DNA from: Colivicinus sp022776215
GTDB lineage: Bacteria; Bacillota_I; Bacilli_A; Erysipelotrichales; Erysipelotrichaceae
Direction: 5' to 3'
Length of the DNA stretch: 16,479 nt
NCBI GenBank assembly: GCA_022776215.1
Contig: JALFIR010000028.1
Location: 1-16,479 of the forward strand
Shown: positions 7,429-14,949 of the stretch, piece by piece
How the letters are laid out: the number at the start of each line of letters is the position of its first letter
Numbering within the stretch: position 1 is the stretch's first letter
Notes under the pieces: model-generated
Told to the model about the DNA's origin: nothing
The model's database searches: none
What the model saw: only the letters and a program-made list of their open reading frames with translations
Program-made: the position numbers and the translations under genes

Positions 7429-7440
7429 CTCAACACCTTT
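7414..7440. terminator. Bidirectional terminator shared by two convergent genes
   Basis: AAAGGTGTTGA (7414-7424) and TCAACACCTTT (7430-7440) form a perfect 11-bp stem around a five-base loop. A-rich sequence on the left and T-rich sequence on the right allow it to work in both directions. The TTAA in the loop (7425-7428) holds both genes' stop codons, so the arms also encode the last residues of both proteins. Confidence 0.85.
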
Positions 7441-8012
7441 CTTATCATTTCGAATAGTTCTGGTTTTAAAGAATCAATATCACCAGGGAAACCATCAATA
7501 ATAGATGAGTAACTGATGGAACATAACATTGATAGTAGTGAATAGATACGTACTAGTATTTGATGTTCGCTGATATTTAACTCTTCAGCATATTCTTTAA
7601 TATCTTCTCTAATGGTCTTCATTGGTTCTTCATCAGTAGTGCTGAATTCTTCTTCACTGATTGGCCAGATGAAGTCTTTTTTAATTACCAATAGAGTATC
7701 ATGATCTTTTTTGAAGAATTCTAACAAGAAGTCCGCCATTTCAATTACTTTACTTACAAAGTCAGTGTCTGTGTCTTTAATCTTCTTATAGAAGTCATCT
7801 AATATCATATATGAGAACTTTTTAAGTAGTGCTCTTAAAATGTCTTCTTTGTCAGTGAAGTACAAGTAGAAGGTACCTTTGGCTATATTGGCTTTTTCAC
7901 ATATTTGGGCAATAGTTGTATTGGATACACCGTTTTTAGTGAATAGTTCATAGGCTGCATCTAGTAGTCTTTTTCTTTTTTCTTCTTTTTTTGTCGCAAT
8001 AATTCCTGCCAT
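7425..8012 (-). CDS. TetR-family repressor, likely controlling the divergent MMPL operon
   Basis: A 195-residue regulator. The DNA-binding domain is canonical: RKRLLDAAYELFTKNGVSNTTIAQICEKANIAKGTFYLYFTDKEDILRALL (residues 13-63), with the helix-turn-helix at about 31-54. The C-terminal domain is all helical and its ligand is not recognisable. It is transcribed away from an MMPL exporter; two copies of a 19-bp palindrome lie in the gap between them, the usual layout of a TetR repressor that controls itself and a transporter. The start has no good Shine-Dalgarno site, but TAAAAT lies exactly six bases upstream on the coding strand (8024-8019), so the message may be leaderless. The gene converges on the YoaP-like gene and overlaps it by four bases. 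Confidence 0.9.
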   Translation of the reverse strand: MAGIIATKKEEKRKRLLDAAYELFTKNGVSNTTIAQICEKANIAKGTFYLYFTDKEDILRALLKKFSYMILDDFYKKIKDTDTDFVSKVIEMADFLLEFFKKDHDTLLVIKKDFIWPISEEEFSTTDEEPMKTIREDIKEYAEELNISEHQILVRIYSLLSMLCSISYSSIIDGFPGDIDSLKPELFEMIRKVLS

Positions 8013-8018
8013 GCCTAT

Positions 8019-8024
8019 ATTTTA
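8019..8024 (-). promoter_or_regulatory. Candidate -10 element of the repressor gene
   Basis: On the minus strand TAAAAT is followed by six bases and then the ATG at 8012, placing the transcription start at about the start codon. I see no convincing -35 hexamer 16-18 bases further upstream, so this call rests on the -10 match and on the identical spacing at two other genes in the window. Confidence 0.4.
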
Positions 8025-8061
8025 CACTTTATTAATCTTTTGGGAAGAGAAAAGAATAAAT

Positions 8062-8080
8062 AAATGACTTTTGGTCATTT
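8062..8080. promoter_or_regulatory. Operator 1 for the TetR repressor (upstream of -35)
   Basis: AAATGACTTTTGGTCATTT has seven-base perfect arms (AAATGAC and GTCATTT) and is 19 bp long. It matches operator 2 at all but two or three central positions. It lies between the repressor gene and the exporter's -35 element, so it can serve both promoters. Assignment to this repressor is by position. Confidence 0.72.
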
Positions 8081-8085
8081 TTATG

Positions 8086-8113
8086 TTGACATTGATTTCT
8101 GTAAATGTATAAT
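8086..8113 (+). promoter_or_regulatory. Near-consensus promoter of the MMPL operon
   Basis: TTGACA (8086-8091) and TATAAT (8108-8113) match the sigma-A consensus exactly, with a 16-base spacer. Transcription would start near 8120, just before operator 2. Such a strong promoter framed by two operators fits a tightly repressed, inducible operon. Confidence 0.8.
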
Positions 8114-8121
8114 TATGGATG

Positions 8122-8140
8122 AAATGACCATTGGTCATTT
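8122..8140. promoter_or_regulatory. Operator 2 for the TetR repressor (at the transcription start)
   Basis: AAATGACCATTGGTCATTT is a perfect palindrome of nine-base arms around a single central T. It covers about +2 to +20 of the predicted exporter transcript and is centred 60 bp from operator 1. Binding here would block the promoter directly. It is the more symmetrical, probably the tighter, site. Confidence 0.78.
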
Positions 8141-8156
8141 ATATTGTGGAGGTTTA

Positions 8157-10241
8157 ATGAAGAAATTTGCTCATTATGTGGTTAAGTTTTATAAGCAGAT
8201 TATCATCGTTTCTATTTTATTGTTGATACCTTCAGCAATAGGTGCTGTTTCAACAAGAATCAACTATGATATCTTGACCTATTTGCCAAGTGAACTTGAT
8301 TCTATGGTTGGTGAACAATATCTAGAGAATGATTTCAATCTAGCTTCTAGTGCCATGATTACGGTTGAAAACATGCCCACTTCCAACTTGTTAGATTTAA
8401 AAGAGAGAATCGAAAATGTTGAGGGCGTAAATGAAGTATTCTGGTTATCTGATGTATTAGATGTAAGTGTATCTAAGGATATCTTACCTGATGATATTTA
8501 TGATTTTATGTTCAATTCTGAAAAAGATGCGACGATGATGATTGTTAGGTTTGATGATACAGCGGCATCTAAGCCTACGATGAATGCGATTGCCAAGATT
8601 AAGACTATTTGCCAAAATGAAGCCTATATTGGTGGTATGTCGATTATTTTGCAAGATACTAAGGCTTTGGTCGATCAAGAGTTACCTATATATATTCTAA
8701 TTGCGGTGGCTGCTTGTATTGTGGTCTTATGGCTTGGTTTAAAGTCAAATATTCTACCGTTCTTATTTATGATAGGCCTAGTGTTCCCAATTCTATATAA
8801 CTTTGGCACTAATATTATCTTTGGGCAAATTTCTTATATTACTGAGGCTTTGGCTACAGTATTACAGCTTGGAGTAACTCTTGACTATTCAATTTTCTTG
8901 GTTAATAGATGGAGAGAAGAGAGAAAGCTTGTTGATAATGACTTTGATGCGATGGAGAATGCGATTGTGAATACTGGTACTTCAATATCAGCATCAAGTT
9001 TGACTACTGTTGCTGGTTTTATTGCCCTATGTTTCATGCGTTTAACATTAGGTAGAGATATTGGTCTAGTTATGGCGAAGGGTGTAATTCTTGGTGTACT
9101 TAGTACGATTACGATTCTTCCAGCTTTGATTCTTGCGTTTAGAGACAAGATTTGGAAGTGGGAACATAAGCCAATTATTCCAAAACTTGAGAAGGCATCT
9201 TATTTTGTGACAAAGAAGTATAAGACAGTTATGGTAATTTTCTTTGTAGTGTTTGCCTTGTTTGCGTTAGCTTATCCTAAGGTTGATAAATACTATACTT
9301 TAACCGATTCACTTCCTGATGATATGACTGGTAAGGTTGGTAATGAAAAGCTTAAGGAAGATTTCAATATGAATTCAAGTTATTTTGTCATCGTAGATGA
9401 AAATCTAAAGTCTGATGATGTTAAGAAGATGACTAAGGAAATAGAGAACTTGGATGGCATCACTTCTTGTTTAGCAGTTGAAAAGTTTATTGGTGGTGCT
9501 ATTCCAAGTAGTACTTTACCAGATGTCTTGATGGATACTTTTGTGTCAAATGGTCATGAACTTATTATGATTAATTCAACTCTTAATGCGGGTACTGATG
9601 AAATTAATGAACAGATTGATACTTTAAATAGTATTGTGAAGAAATATGATCCAAGTGGTGTGGTTACAGGTGAAGCACCGATGACTAAGGATTTGATTGA
9701 GATTGCCAATGTCGATTTCAATAATGTTAACTGGATTTCTATTGCGTTTGTATTCATTATTATCGCAATAAGTCTTAAGTCGTTTACTTTGCCTATATTA
9801 CTTGTTGCGGCTATTGAATCTGCAATCATCATCAATATGGGTACTTCTTATTTCACTGGTACAAGTCTTCCGTTTATCGCAAGTATTGTCATCGGTACTA
9901 TTCAGCTTGGTGCGACAGTTGACTATGCGATACTTATGACTACACGTTTTAAGGAAGAAATGGTGAATGGACATAACAAGTATGAGGCAGCTCAGATTGC
10001 AGTTTACAACTGTTCTCAATCTATTTTGACTTCAGGTTTAACTTTCTTTGGAGCTACTGTTGGTGTGTCTTTCATTTCTAAGATGGAACTTTTACAAAGT
10101 ATTTGTTTATTGATCGCAAGAGGTGCTTTGTATTCTATGTTGGTGATTATATTTGTGTTGCCTTGTTTCTTAATTGTATTCGAGGGTGTTATAAGCCATA
10201 CGACAAAGGGATGGCCTAAAACTAAAAAGGAGAGCGTTTAA
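8157..10241 (+). CDS. MMPL/RND-family membrane exporter
   Basis: A 694-residue transporter of the MMPL branch of the RND superfamily, which uses proton flow to export lipids or hydrophobic compounds. It shows the two-fold plan: a first transmembrane helix (about 13-33), an extracellular loop, a five-helix bundle with the Asp-Tyr pair D243-Y244 in QLGVTLDYSIFLVNRWREE, then the same again with D589-Y590 in QLGATVDYAILMTTRFKEE. These aspartates lie in the expected proton-relay position. The start at 8157 has GGAGG (8148-8152) five bases upstream; an in-frame ATG at 8064 lies inside operator 1, upstream of the promoter, and cannot be used from it. The stop codon abuts the next gene, a secreted repeat protein, so the two are one operon under the divergent TetR repressor. 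The substrate is unknown. Confidence 0.92.
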   Translation: MKKFAHYVVKFYKQIIIVSILLLIPSAIGAVSTRINYDILTYLPSELDSMVGEQYLENDFNLASSAMITVENMPTSNLLDLKERIENVEGVNEVFWLSDVLDVSVSKDILPDDIYDFMFNSEKDATMMIVRFDDTAASKPTMNAIAKIKTICQNEAYIGGMSIILQDTKALVDQELPIYILIAVAACIVVLWLGLKSNILPFLFMIGLVFPILYNFGTNIIFGQISYITEALATVLQLGVTLDYSIFLVNRWREERKLVDNDFDAMENAIVNTGTSISASSLTTVAGFIALCFMRLTLGRDIGLVMAKGVILGVLSTITILPALILAFRDKIWKWEHKPIIPKLEKASYFVTKKYKTVMVIFFVVFALFALAYPKVDKYYTLTDSLPDDMTGKVGNEKLKEDFNMNSSYFVIVDENLKSDDVKKMTKEIENLDGITSCLAVEKFIGGAIPSSTLPDVLMDTFVSNGHELIMINSTLNAGTDEINEQIDTLNSIVKKYDPSGVVTGEAPMTKDLIEIANVDFNNVNWISIAFVFIIIAISLKSFTLPILLVAAIESAIIINMGTSYFTGTSLPFIASIVIGTIQLGATVDYAILMTTRFKEEMVNGHNKYEAAQIAVYNCSQSILTSGLTFFGATVGVSFISKMELLQSICLLIARGALYSMLVIIFVLPCFLIVFEGVISHTTKGWPKTKKESV

Positions 10242-12713
10242 ATGAAGAAAAATTCTAAAATCTTATGTGCAGCTTTATCTTGTCTTATGGTTTCAAATAT
10301 GATGCTTCCAGTAAGTGCACAAGATGAAGTTGAGAAAAAAGAGAGTGTATATACTGTATTAAATACAGATGGATCTATTAAGTCGATTACTGTTTCTGAT
10401 AATTTACATAGTGAGGGTGGTTTTAAGGATTACCAAGATAAGTCTAATCTAAAGGATGTGGTTAATCTTAAGTCAAATGATTCTGTTGTTAGTAATTCTA
10501 ATGGTTATGTTTGGAATAGTGATGAAAAGGATATTTATTATCAGGGTACTTCTAAGGAAGAATTACCTTTAACTTTTAAGATTACTTATAAGTTAGATGG
10601 TAGTGAATATAAGGCTGAGGATTTGCTTGGTAAGAGTGGCCATTTGACTATTTCTATTAAGGTTAATAATAGTTCTAAGCAATCTTATTATGTAAAGGGA
10701 AGAACTTATAATCTAGCTACACCTTTTGTGACTGGTTTGACTGCGATGTTTGATGAAGATTCATTTAAGAATGTGACTGTCGATAATGGCACTGTTACTT
10801 CTGATTCTTCTCATAGTGTGGTAGTTGGTGTTATGGTGCCAGGGCTAAGAAATGGTTTAACTCAAGTTTTGGATGCTGATTTAATTCATAAATTAGATGA
10901 TTTCTTAATTGATGATATTACTATTGAGGCTGATGTGACTGATTATGTTTCTCCAACTATTATGATGGCTGCAGCTACAAGTTCTGATGCCATTAAGGAT
11001 GAATTTAGTGATGTAGATGGTGTTAGTTCAATCTTTGATAAGTTAGATGATTTAAAGGAAGCGACGAATGAATTAATTGATGGCAGTGATAGTTTATATG
11101 ATGGTGCTGTTAAGTTGAATGATGGTGTTGGTACTTTAAAAGATGGTGCTAAGAAATTAAGTGATGGCGCTAATCATTTATATAAGGGTGCAACTGATTT
11201 ATCAAATGGCGCAAGCACTTTATATGCTGGTTTAAATACTTTATCTAGTAATAGTAGCGCTATCGCTGATGGTGTTAAGCAAGTAGCTGATGGTATCTTA
11301 AGTACTGTAAATCAAGGTTTAGTTGCTCAAGGTTTAGGCGAAGTAAATTGGGATAATTACGGCGATAAGTTTGCGGAATACTTAAATGTTAGTGATGAAC
11401 AGATTGCTGCTGCTAAACAAATTATCATGGCAAGTGCTAATGTTGATGAGGCTACTGCTAATATCTTGATTTATATGGCAGCAACTGATACTAGTGATAA
11501 GGCTTTTGAGGATAAGATTGCGAGTGCTGGTGCAACTTTAACTAAGGCTAATACAATTAAGAATTCTAGTGCTTTTGTGGATGCGAATACTATTGGCTTA
11601 GATGATGCAAGAGTACAACAAGTATTGACTGCAATTAAGACGCAAATGGCAAATAGTCCAAGTAGCGAAGGTTTAGATACTGTTTATGCAGGTGTTGTGG
11701 CTAAGGTTGCTGGTGCAACTGGTGTTGATGAGACTAAGGCTGGAATTATCTTAGCTTATGCATGTGAAAATCCAGTTAGTGAGGATGTATTAGGTGCTGC
11801 CAATATTACTAATGCAGCTACTAATGTAATGGGTGGAAGTATGCCAAGTGGTGCTAGTGATCCTAGAAATGATGAAGCTGTAGTTAGAGTGTTAAAGGGC
11901 GTATATGCATCTACTGTAATGGCAACTGATAATACAAGTGTATATGAGGCTATCATCAATACTTTGGTAAGTAGTGGTGTTGATGAAGCTAGTGCTCCTC
12001 TTGTGTTTAACTATGGTGTTACAAGTCATGAAGGATATGATGTGTCAAAGGATACACCTACTGCTTTCTTTAGTGAAAATAGTAATGACTTAGCTTTCTT
12101 AAGTAATGTACAAACAATCATTACTAAGGCAAATAGTGAGGATGGCCAAAAGTTGGTTAAGGCTACACTTAGTGAAGTTGTTTCAAAGAAGACTGATGCT
12201 GTTTTGACTCCAGTATTAACTCAATTAAATCAAATTAATGCGTTAGTACAAGGTGTTAAGACTTATACAGATGGTGTTAATAGCGCATGTGTTGGTGCTA
12301 AGGCTTTAGCTGAGGGTGCTTTAAAATTAAATGACGGTACTAAGACTTTAAAAGATGGTGTTGATACTTTAAATAGTGGTGTTAATGATCTAAAGGAAGG
12401 TTCTAATAAGTTGGCTGATGGTGCTAAGTCATTAAAAGAAGGCATGATTAAGTATAATGATGAGGGCATTTCTAAGTTGACTGAAAGTTCTAGAATCACA
12501 TCTCTTGAAAATGCTTATGACTTGTTAGAGACAATGCCTAATGATAAGAATAATTATAATAATTATTCTGGCATTAGCGATGATGCTGAAGGAACAATTA
12601 AGTTTGTGTTCAAGGTAGAGACTCCTAAGAATGCTAAGACAGTAAATGATGAAACTGTTGTAGCTGAGAAGACTACTTTCTGGCAAAGAGTTGTAAATTT
12701 ATTTAAGTTCTAA
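10242..12713 (+). CDS. Large secreted protein with XXXLXXG heptad repeats, partner of the MMPL exporter
   Basis: An 823-residue exported protein. A signal peptide covers about residues 1-26 (KKNSKILCAAL, hydrophobic core, cleavage near VSA-QD). Residues about 30-260 look beta-rich. A heptad block follows (about 284-332) with seven consecutive LxxG units (LYDG, LNDG, LKDG and so on), and a second block lies at about 668-735. Such repeats occur in YhgE/Pip-like membrane proteins. Between them, about 350-660 is helical with three copies of a GVDE-type motif (near 401, 495 and 580). The C-terminus ends in an amphipathic FWQRVVNLFKF, with no clear transmembrane anchor or sorting signal. AAGGAGA (10227-10233) serves the ATG, which touches the exporter's stop codon. 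The role is unknown; it could be an extracellular partner of the exporter or a surface-spanning stalk. Confidence 0.85.
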   Translation: MKKNSKILCAALSCLMVSNMMLPVSAQDEVEKKESVYTVLNTDGSIKSITVSDNLHSEGGFKDYQDKSNLKDVVNLKSNDSVVSNSNGYVWNSDEKDIYYQGTSKEELPLTFKITYKLDGSEYKAEDLLGKSGHLTISIKVNNSSKQSYYVKGRTYNLATPFVTGLTAMFDEDSFKNVTVDNGTVTSDSSHSVVVGVMVPGLRNGLTQVLDADLIHKLDDFLIDDITIEADVTDYVSPTIMMAAATSSDAIKDEFSDVDGVSSIFDKLDDLKEATNELIDGSDSLYDGAVKLNDGVGTLKDGAKKLSDGANHLYKGATDLSNGASTLYAGLNTLSSNSSAIADGVKQVADGILSTVNQGLVAQGLGEVNWDNYGDKFAEYLNVSDEQIAAAKQIIMASANVDEATANILIYMAATDTSDKAFEDKIASAGATLTKANTIKNSSAFVDANTIGLDDARVQQVLTAIKTQMANSPSSEGLDTVYAGVVAKVAGATGVDETKAGIILAYACENPVSEDVLGAANITNAATNVMGGSMPSGASDPRNDEAVVRVLKGVYASTVMATDNTSVYEAIINTLVSSGVDEASAPLVFNYGVTSHEGYDVSKDTPTAFFSENSNDLAFLSNVQTIITKANSEDGQKLVKATLSEVVSKKTDAVLTPVLTQLNQINALVQGVKTYTDGVNSACVGAKALAEGALKLNDGTKTLKDGVDTLNSGVNDLKEGSNKLADGAKSLKEGMIKYNDEGISKLTESSRITSLENAYDLLETMPNDKNNYNNYSGISDDAEGTIKFVFKVETPKNAKTVNDETVVAEKTTFWQRVVNLFKF

Positions 12714-12736
12714 TAAAACTATCTATTCATAAAGCA

Positions 12737-12760
12737 CAAAAGACGGGTAACCGTCTTTTG
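12737..12760. terminator. Strong bidirectional terminator between convergent genes
   Basis: CAAAAGACGG (12737-12746) and CCGTCTTTTG (12751-12760) form a perfect 10-bp stem with a GTAA loop. It lies 23 bases after the secreted-protein gene and touches the stop codon of the convergent antiporter gene. The A-run in one arm and the T-run in the other serve both strands. Confidence 0.85.
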
Positions 12761-13927
12761 TCATTTCTTGAGTAATTTCTTATAAGATAAGTCTATCGCA
12801 AAAGCTCCAAGTGGGGCGGTTAAGATGATGGCAAGTACCGCAACTGTTAAAACAGTATCACCACAACTTAGTCCCAACGATAGTGGTATACCACCAATGG
12901 CAGCTTGTACGGTAGCCTTTGGAGTATAGGCTAACATCGTGAATAGTTTTTCTTTATTGTTTAGTTTAGTTTTAAGTAAACAAATAAAGACGCCAAGCAT
13001 TCTAAATATTAAAGCTAATATGATAAGTAATAAGGCTTTAAAGCCCACATGGCTTAGATAGTTAATATTAACTGTAGCACCTACTAGTACAAACAAGAAG
13101 ACCTCAGCTCCTACCCATAACTTTCCATATTTAATGGATAATCTTTTGGCCACTACTTCTCTGTTCTTTTTAAGTCCAACCCCAATAAACATAATTGAGA
13201 TTAAACTTGAGAAGGTGATTGAAGTAGTTAATGAATCTTCTAATACTACAAGTAATAAAGAGATACTTAGGATTATTAATACTTTGGATGTATCTCTTAT
13301 ATGAATGTTTTTAAAAAAGAAAGCTAATACATATCCTAATAAAAGTCCTATAAGGATACCTAAGAAAATAGATATAGGAATATTGATGAAGCTCATAATA
13401 TTAGCACCTTGTCCTTGTTCCATGCCAATAAATGTCGAGAACAAGACAATGACATAGACATCATCTACTGAGGCTCCTGCTAGGATTAGATCGGGTATGC
13501 CTTTATATCCCTCATCCATCAGTTTGACCATTCTAGGTACTACTACGGCAGGGGATACAGCTGCTAGTACTGAGCCTAGGATTAGGGATTCTAATGGGCT
13601 CGAATCTAAAAGCGTGGGTGCTAGTAATAAGACAGCCAACAATTCAAATGTTGCGGGTAGAAAGCACATTAAGATGGCGGGTCTACCAAGTTTTCTTAAA
13701 GCTGATAAGTCTAGTCCTAAACCAGCTCTTGTTAAGATGATGATAAGAGCTATTTTTCTTAGATCACCTGATATAGCTAAAATATTAGGGTCTAACAGGT
13801 TTAAGACATAGGGACCAAGTATTATTCCTGTAAGTAACATGCCAATAAGGCTTGGCAGTTTTAGTTTTTGGCAGATATATCCTAGGGACATACCTAATAA
13901 CAATATTAATGATATGCTTAACAACAT
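12761..13927 (-). CDS. Cation/proton antiporter, CPA family (Na+/H+ exchanger domain only)
   Basis: A 388-residue integral membrane protein made almost wholly of hydrophobic helices, about 11-13 in number, with no C-terminal RCK/TrkA domain. It shows antiporter hallmarks: LPSLIGMLLTGIILGPYVL near the N-terminus, the unwound-helix segment GSVLAAVSPAVVVPRM (residues 118-133) and the ion-binding aspartate pair in GASVDDVYVI (D155-D156). It should exchange Na+ or K+ for protons across the inner membrane; the exact ion cannot be read from sequence. The start overlaps the end of the upstream methyltransferase-like gene by 10 bases, with a purine-rich AAGAGAGA upstream acting as a probable ribosome site, so the two are co-transcribed and probably coupled. 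A strong hairpin ends transcription immediately beyond the stop codon. Confidence 0.88.
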   Translation of the reverse strand: MLLSISLILLLGMSLGYICQKLKLPSLIGMLLTGIILGPYVLNLLDPNILAISGDLRKIALIIILTRAGLGLDLSALRKLGRPAILMCFLPATFELLAVLLLAPTLLDSSPLESLILGSVLAAVSPAVVVPRMVKLMDEGYKGIPDLILAGASVDDVYVIVLFSTFIGMEQGQGANIMSFINIPISIFLGILIGLLLGYVLAFFFKNIHIRDTSKVLIILSISLLLVVLEDSLTTSITFSSLISIMFIGVGLKKNREVVAKRLSIKYGKLWVGAEVFLFVLVGATVNINYLSHVGFKALLLIILALIFRMLGVFICLLKTKLNNKEKLFTMLAYTPKATVQAAIGGIPLSLGLSCGDTVLTVAVLAIILTAPLGAFAIDLSYKKLLKK

Positions 13928-14916
13928 GTATGTAATATCTCTCTTATGATTTGTTTGTCGTACATCATTTCTTTTAATGTGTTGACATCGTCTATTTCTT
14001 TATCAATATTGTCAAAGTATTTTCTTACTTTGTTCATTAAAGGAAGATATTCCTTGTTTAGTTTAATAGTAGTGTTTTGGTAAGTTTCCTTATAGTAAAG
14101 ATAAATATAAGTTTTAATAATTGATAAACAAGAATTTTCAATCCAGAACTTACAAGTATCAAAGTCTGGTAAGTATTGTTCAAGTAGTTTAGTAATTATT
14201 TCTCTACCGTCTTCATTGTTTTGGTAGATGTCTATATAGGTGAAATCAAATTGTTTAATGAAGTCTTCTCTGAAGTAGTCAAAGGCGTCACCGTTGATTA
14301 TTTTGATTGGCTTGTTTGGAAATTTGTCTTTGATTAAGTCAAATAGTTCAATTACTTCTTTTTCTCTTTCGATTACGGTAATTGATTCTACTTTTTCATT
14401 AAGCAGTGCCATATAAACAAAATAACCAATGCCTAGTCCAAAGGTTAAAACCTTACCATGTGCCATCTTGGCATAGGGGTCATTGGTTCTAAATTCTGAT
14501 ATTGATGCCATCATCCATTCTTTGTCTTTTTGTTTAAGAAAGGGTATTTCTACATTATCCCTATAGGCTCTTAGGGTCATATAGTCTTTTAGTTCTTTAT
14601 CTTTATCATCTTGGATTTCATCAATATTAAATAAATAGCCTTTTTCTATAGTTACTGTTTCATAGCTGAAGCCTTTTTGGTTACAGTTTTTAAAGTCAAT
14701 GTTTTTAAGGTAGGGATTATTGATATATTCTTCCTTATTTATAAATAAAGAATCAATTTTATCTTGTTCCCCACTGGCTATTATTTCTTTAATAGCTTCT
14801 TTTTCTACATTTGGTTCTACGTATCCATCTAGGTAATCGTTTTGGTAATTTGCGTCAATGTTTGTTTGTAAGCGTTTTAGGTAGCTTCTAATTTCCTTTG
14901 TTTGTTTAATTCTCAT
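13918..14916 (-). CDS. Predicted SAM-dependent methyltransferase-fold (spermidine-synthase-like) protein
   Basis: A 332-residue cytoplasmic protein that I do not recognise as a named enzyme. The middle has a class I SAM-binding fold: motif I KVLTFGLGIGYFVYMAL (155-170), the acidic end of strand 2 in TVIEREKEVIELF (E183), INGDAFDYF (D210) and FDFTYIDIYQN (223-233). This order resembles spermidine-synthase-like methyltransferases. The first about 130 residues and the tail (about 240-332) are helical and not assigned. Its only plausible ATG (14916) has no Shine-Dalgarno site, but TACAAT lies six bases upstream on the coding strand, so it may be translated from a leaderless message. It overlaps the antiporter gene downstream by 10 bases. 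A methyltransferase partnered with an antiporter suggests a shared response, but the substrate is unknown. Confidence 0.65.
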   Translation of the reverse strand: MRIKQTKEIRSYLKRLQTNIDANYQNDYLDGYVEPNVEKEAIKEIIASGEQDKIDSLFINKEEYINNPYLKNIDFKNCNQKGFSYETVTIEKGYLFNIDEIQDDKDKELKDYMTLRAYRDNVEIPFLKQKDKEWMMASISEFRTNDPYAKMAHGKVLTFGLGIGYFVYMALLNEKVESITVIEREKEVIELFDLIKDKFPNKPIKIINGDAFDYFREDFIKQFDFTYIDIYQNNEDGREIITKLLEQYLPDFDTCKFWIENSCLSIIKTYIYLYYKETYQNTTIKLNKEYLPLMNKVRKYFDNIDKEIDDVNTLKEMMYDKQIIREILHTCC

Positions 14917-14922
14917 ATTTCT

Positions 14923-14932
14923 ATTGTAGAAT
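14923..14932. promoter_or_regulatory. Overlapping divergent -10 elements between the methyltransferase and AEC genes
   Basis: On the minus strand TACAAT (14928-14923) sits six bases before the methyltransferase ATG. On the plus strand TAGAAT (14927-14932) could serve the AEC gene, with TTGTTT (14902-14907) as a weak -35 at 19 bases. The two -10 elements overlap by two bases. The gap between the start codons is only 33 bases, so promoters must lie here or inside the genes. Confidence 0.4.
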
Positions 14933-14949
14933 GTTTTGGGAGGATTTTT

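Noticed and set aside
8020..8026. A lone TTTTACA near the TetR repressor as a Pho box
   Set aside because: No second copy at the 11-bp offset; the bases are better explained as the repressor's minus-strand -10 element.
8064..8156. 31-codon N-terminal extension of the MMPL exporter from an in-frame ATG at 8064
   Set aside because: This ATG lies inside operator 1 and upstream of the perfect promoter, has no ribosome site, and would place odd residues before the normal MKKFAHYVVKFYK start. The ATG at 8157 has GGAGG in place.
11756..12499. Open frames on the minus strand within the secreted-protein gene
   Set aside because: They are shadows of the repetitive GAT/GGT-rich coding strand; no ribosome sites and no recognisable protein.
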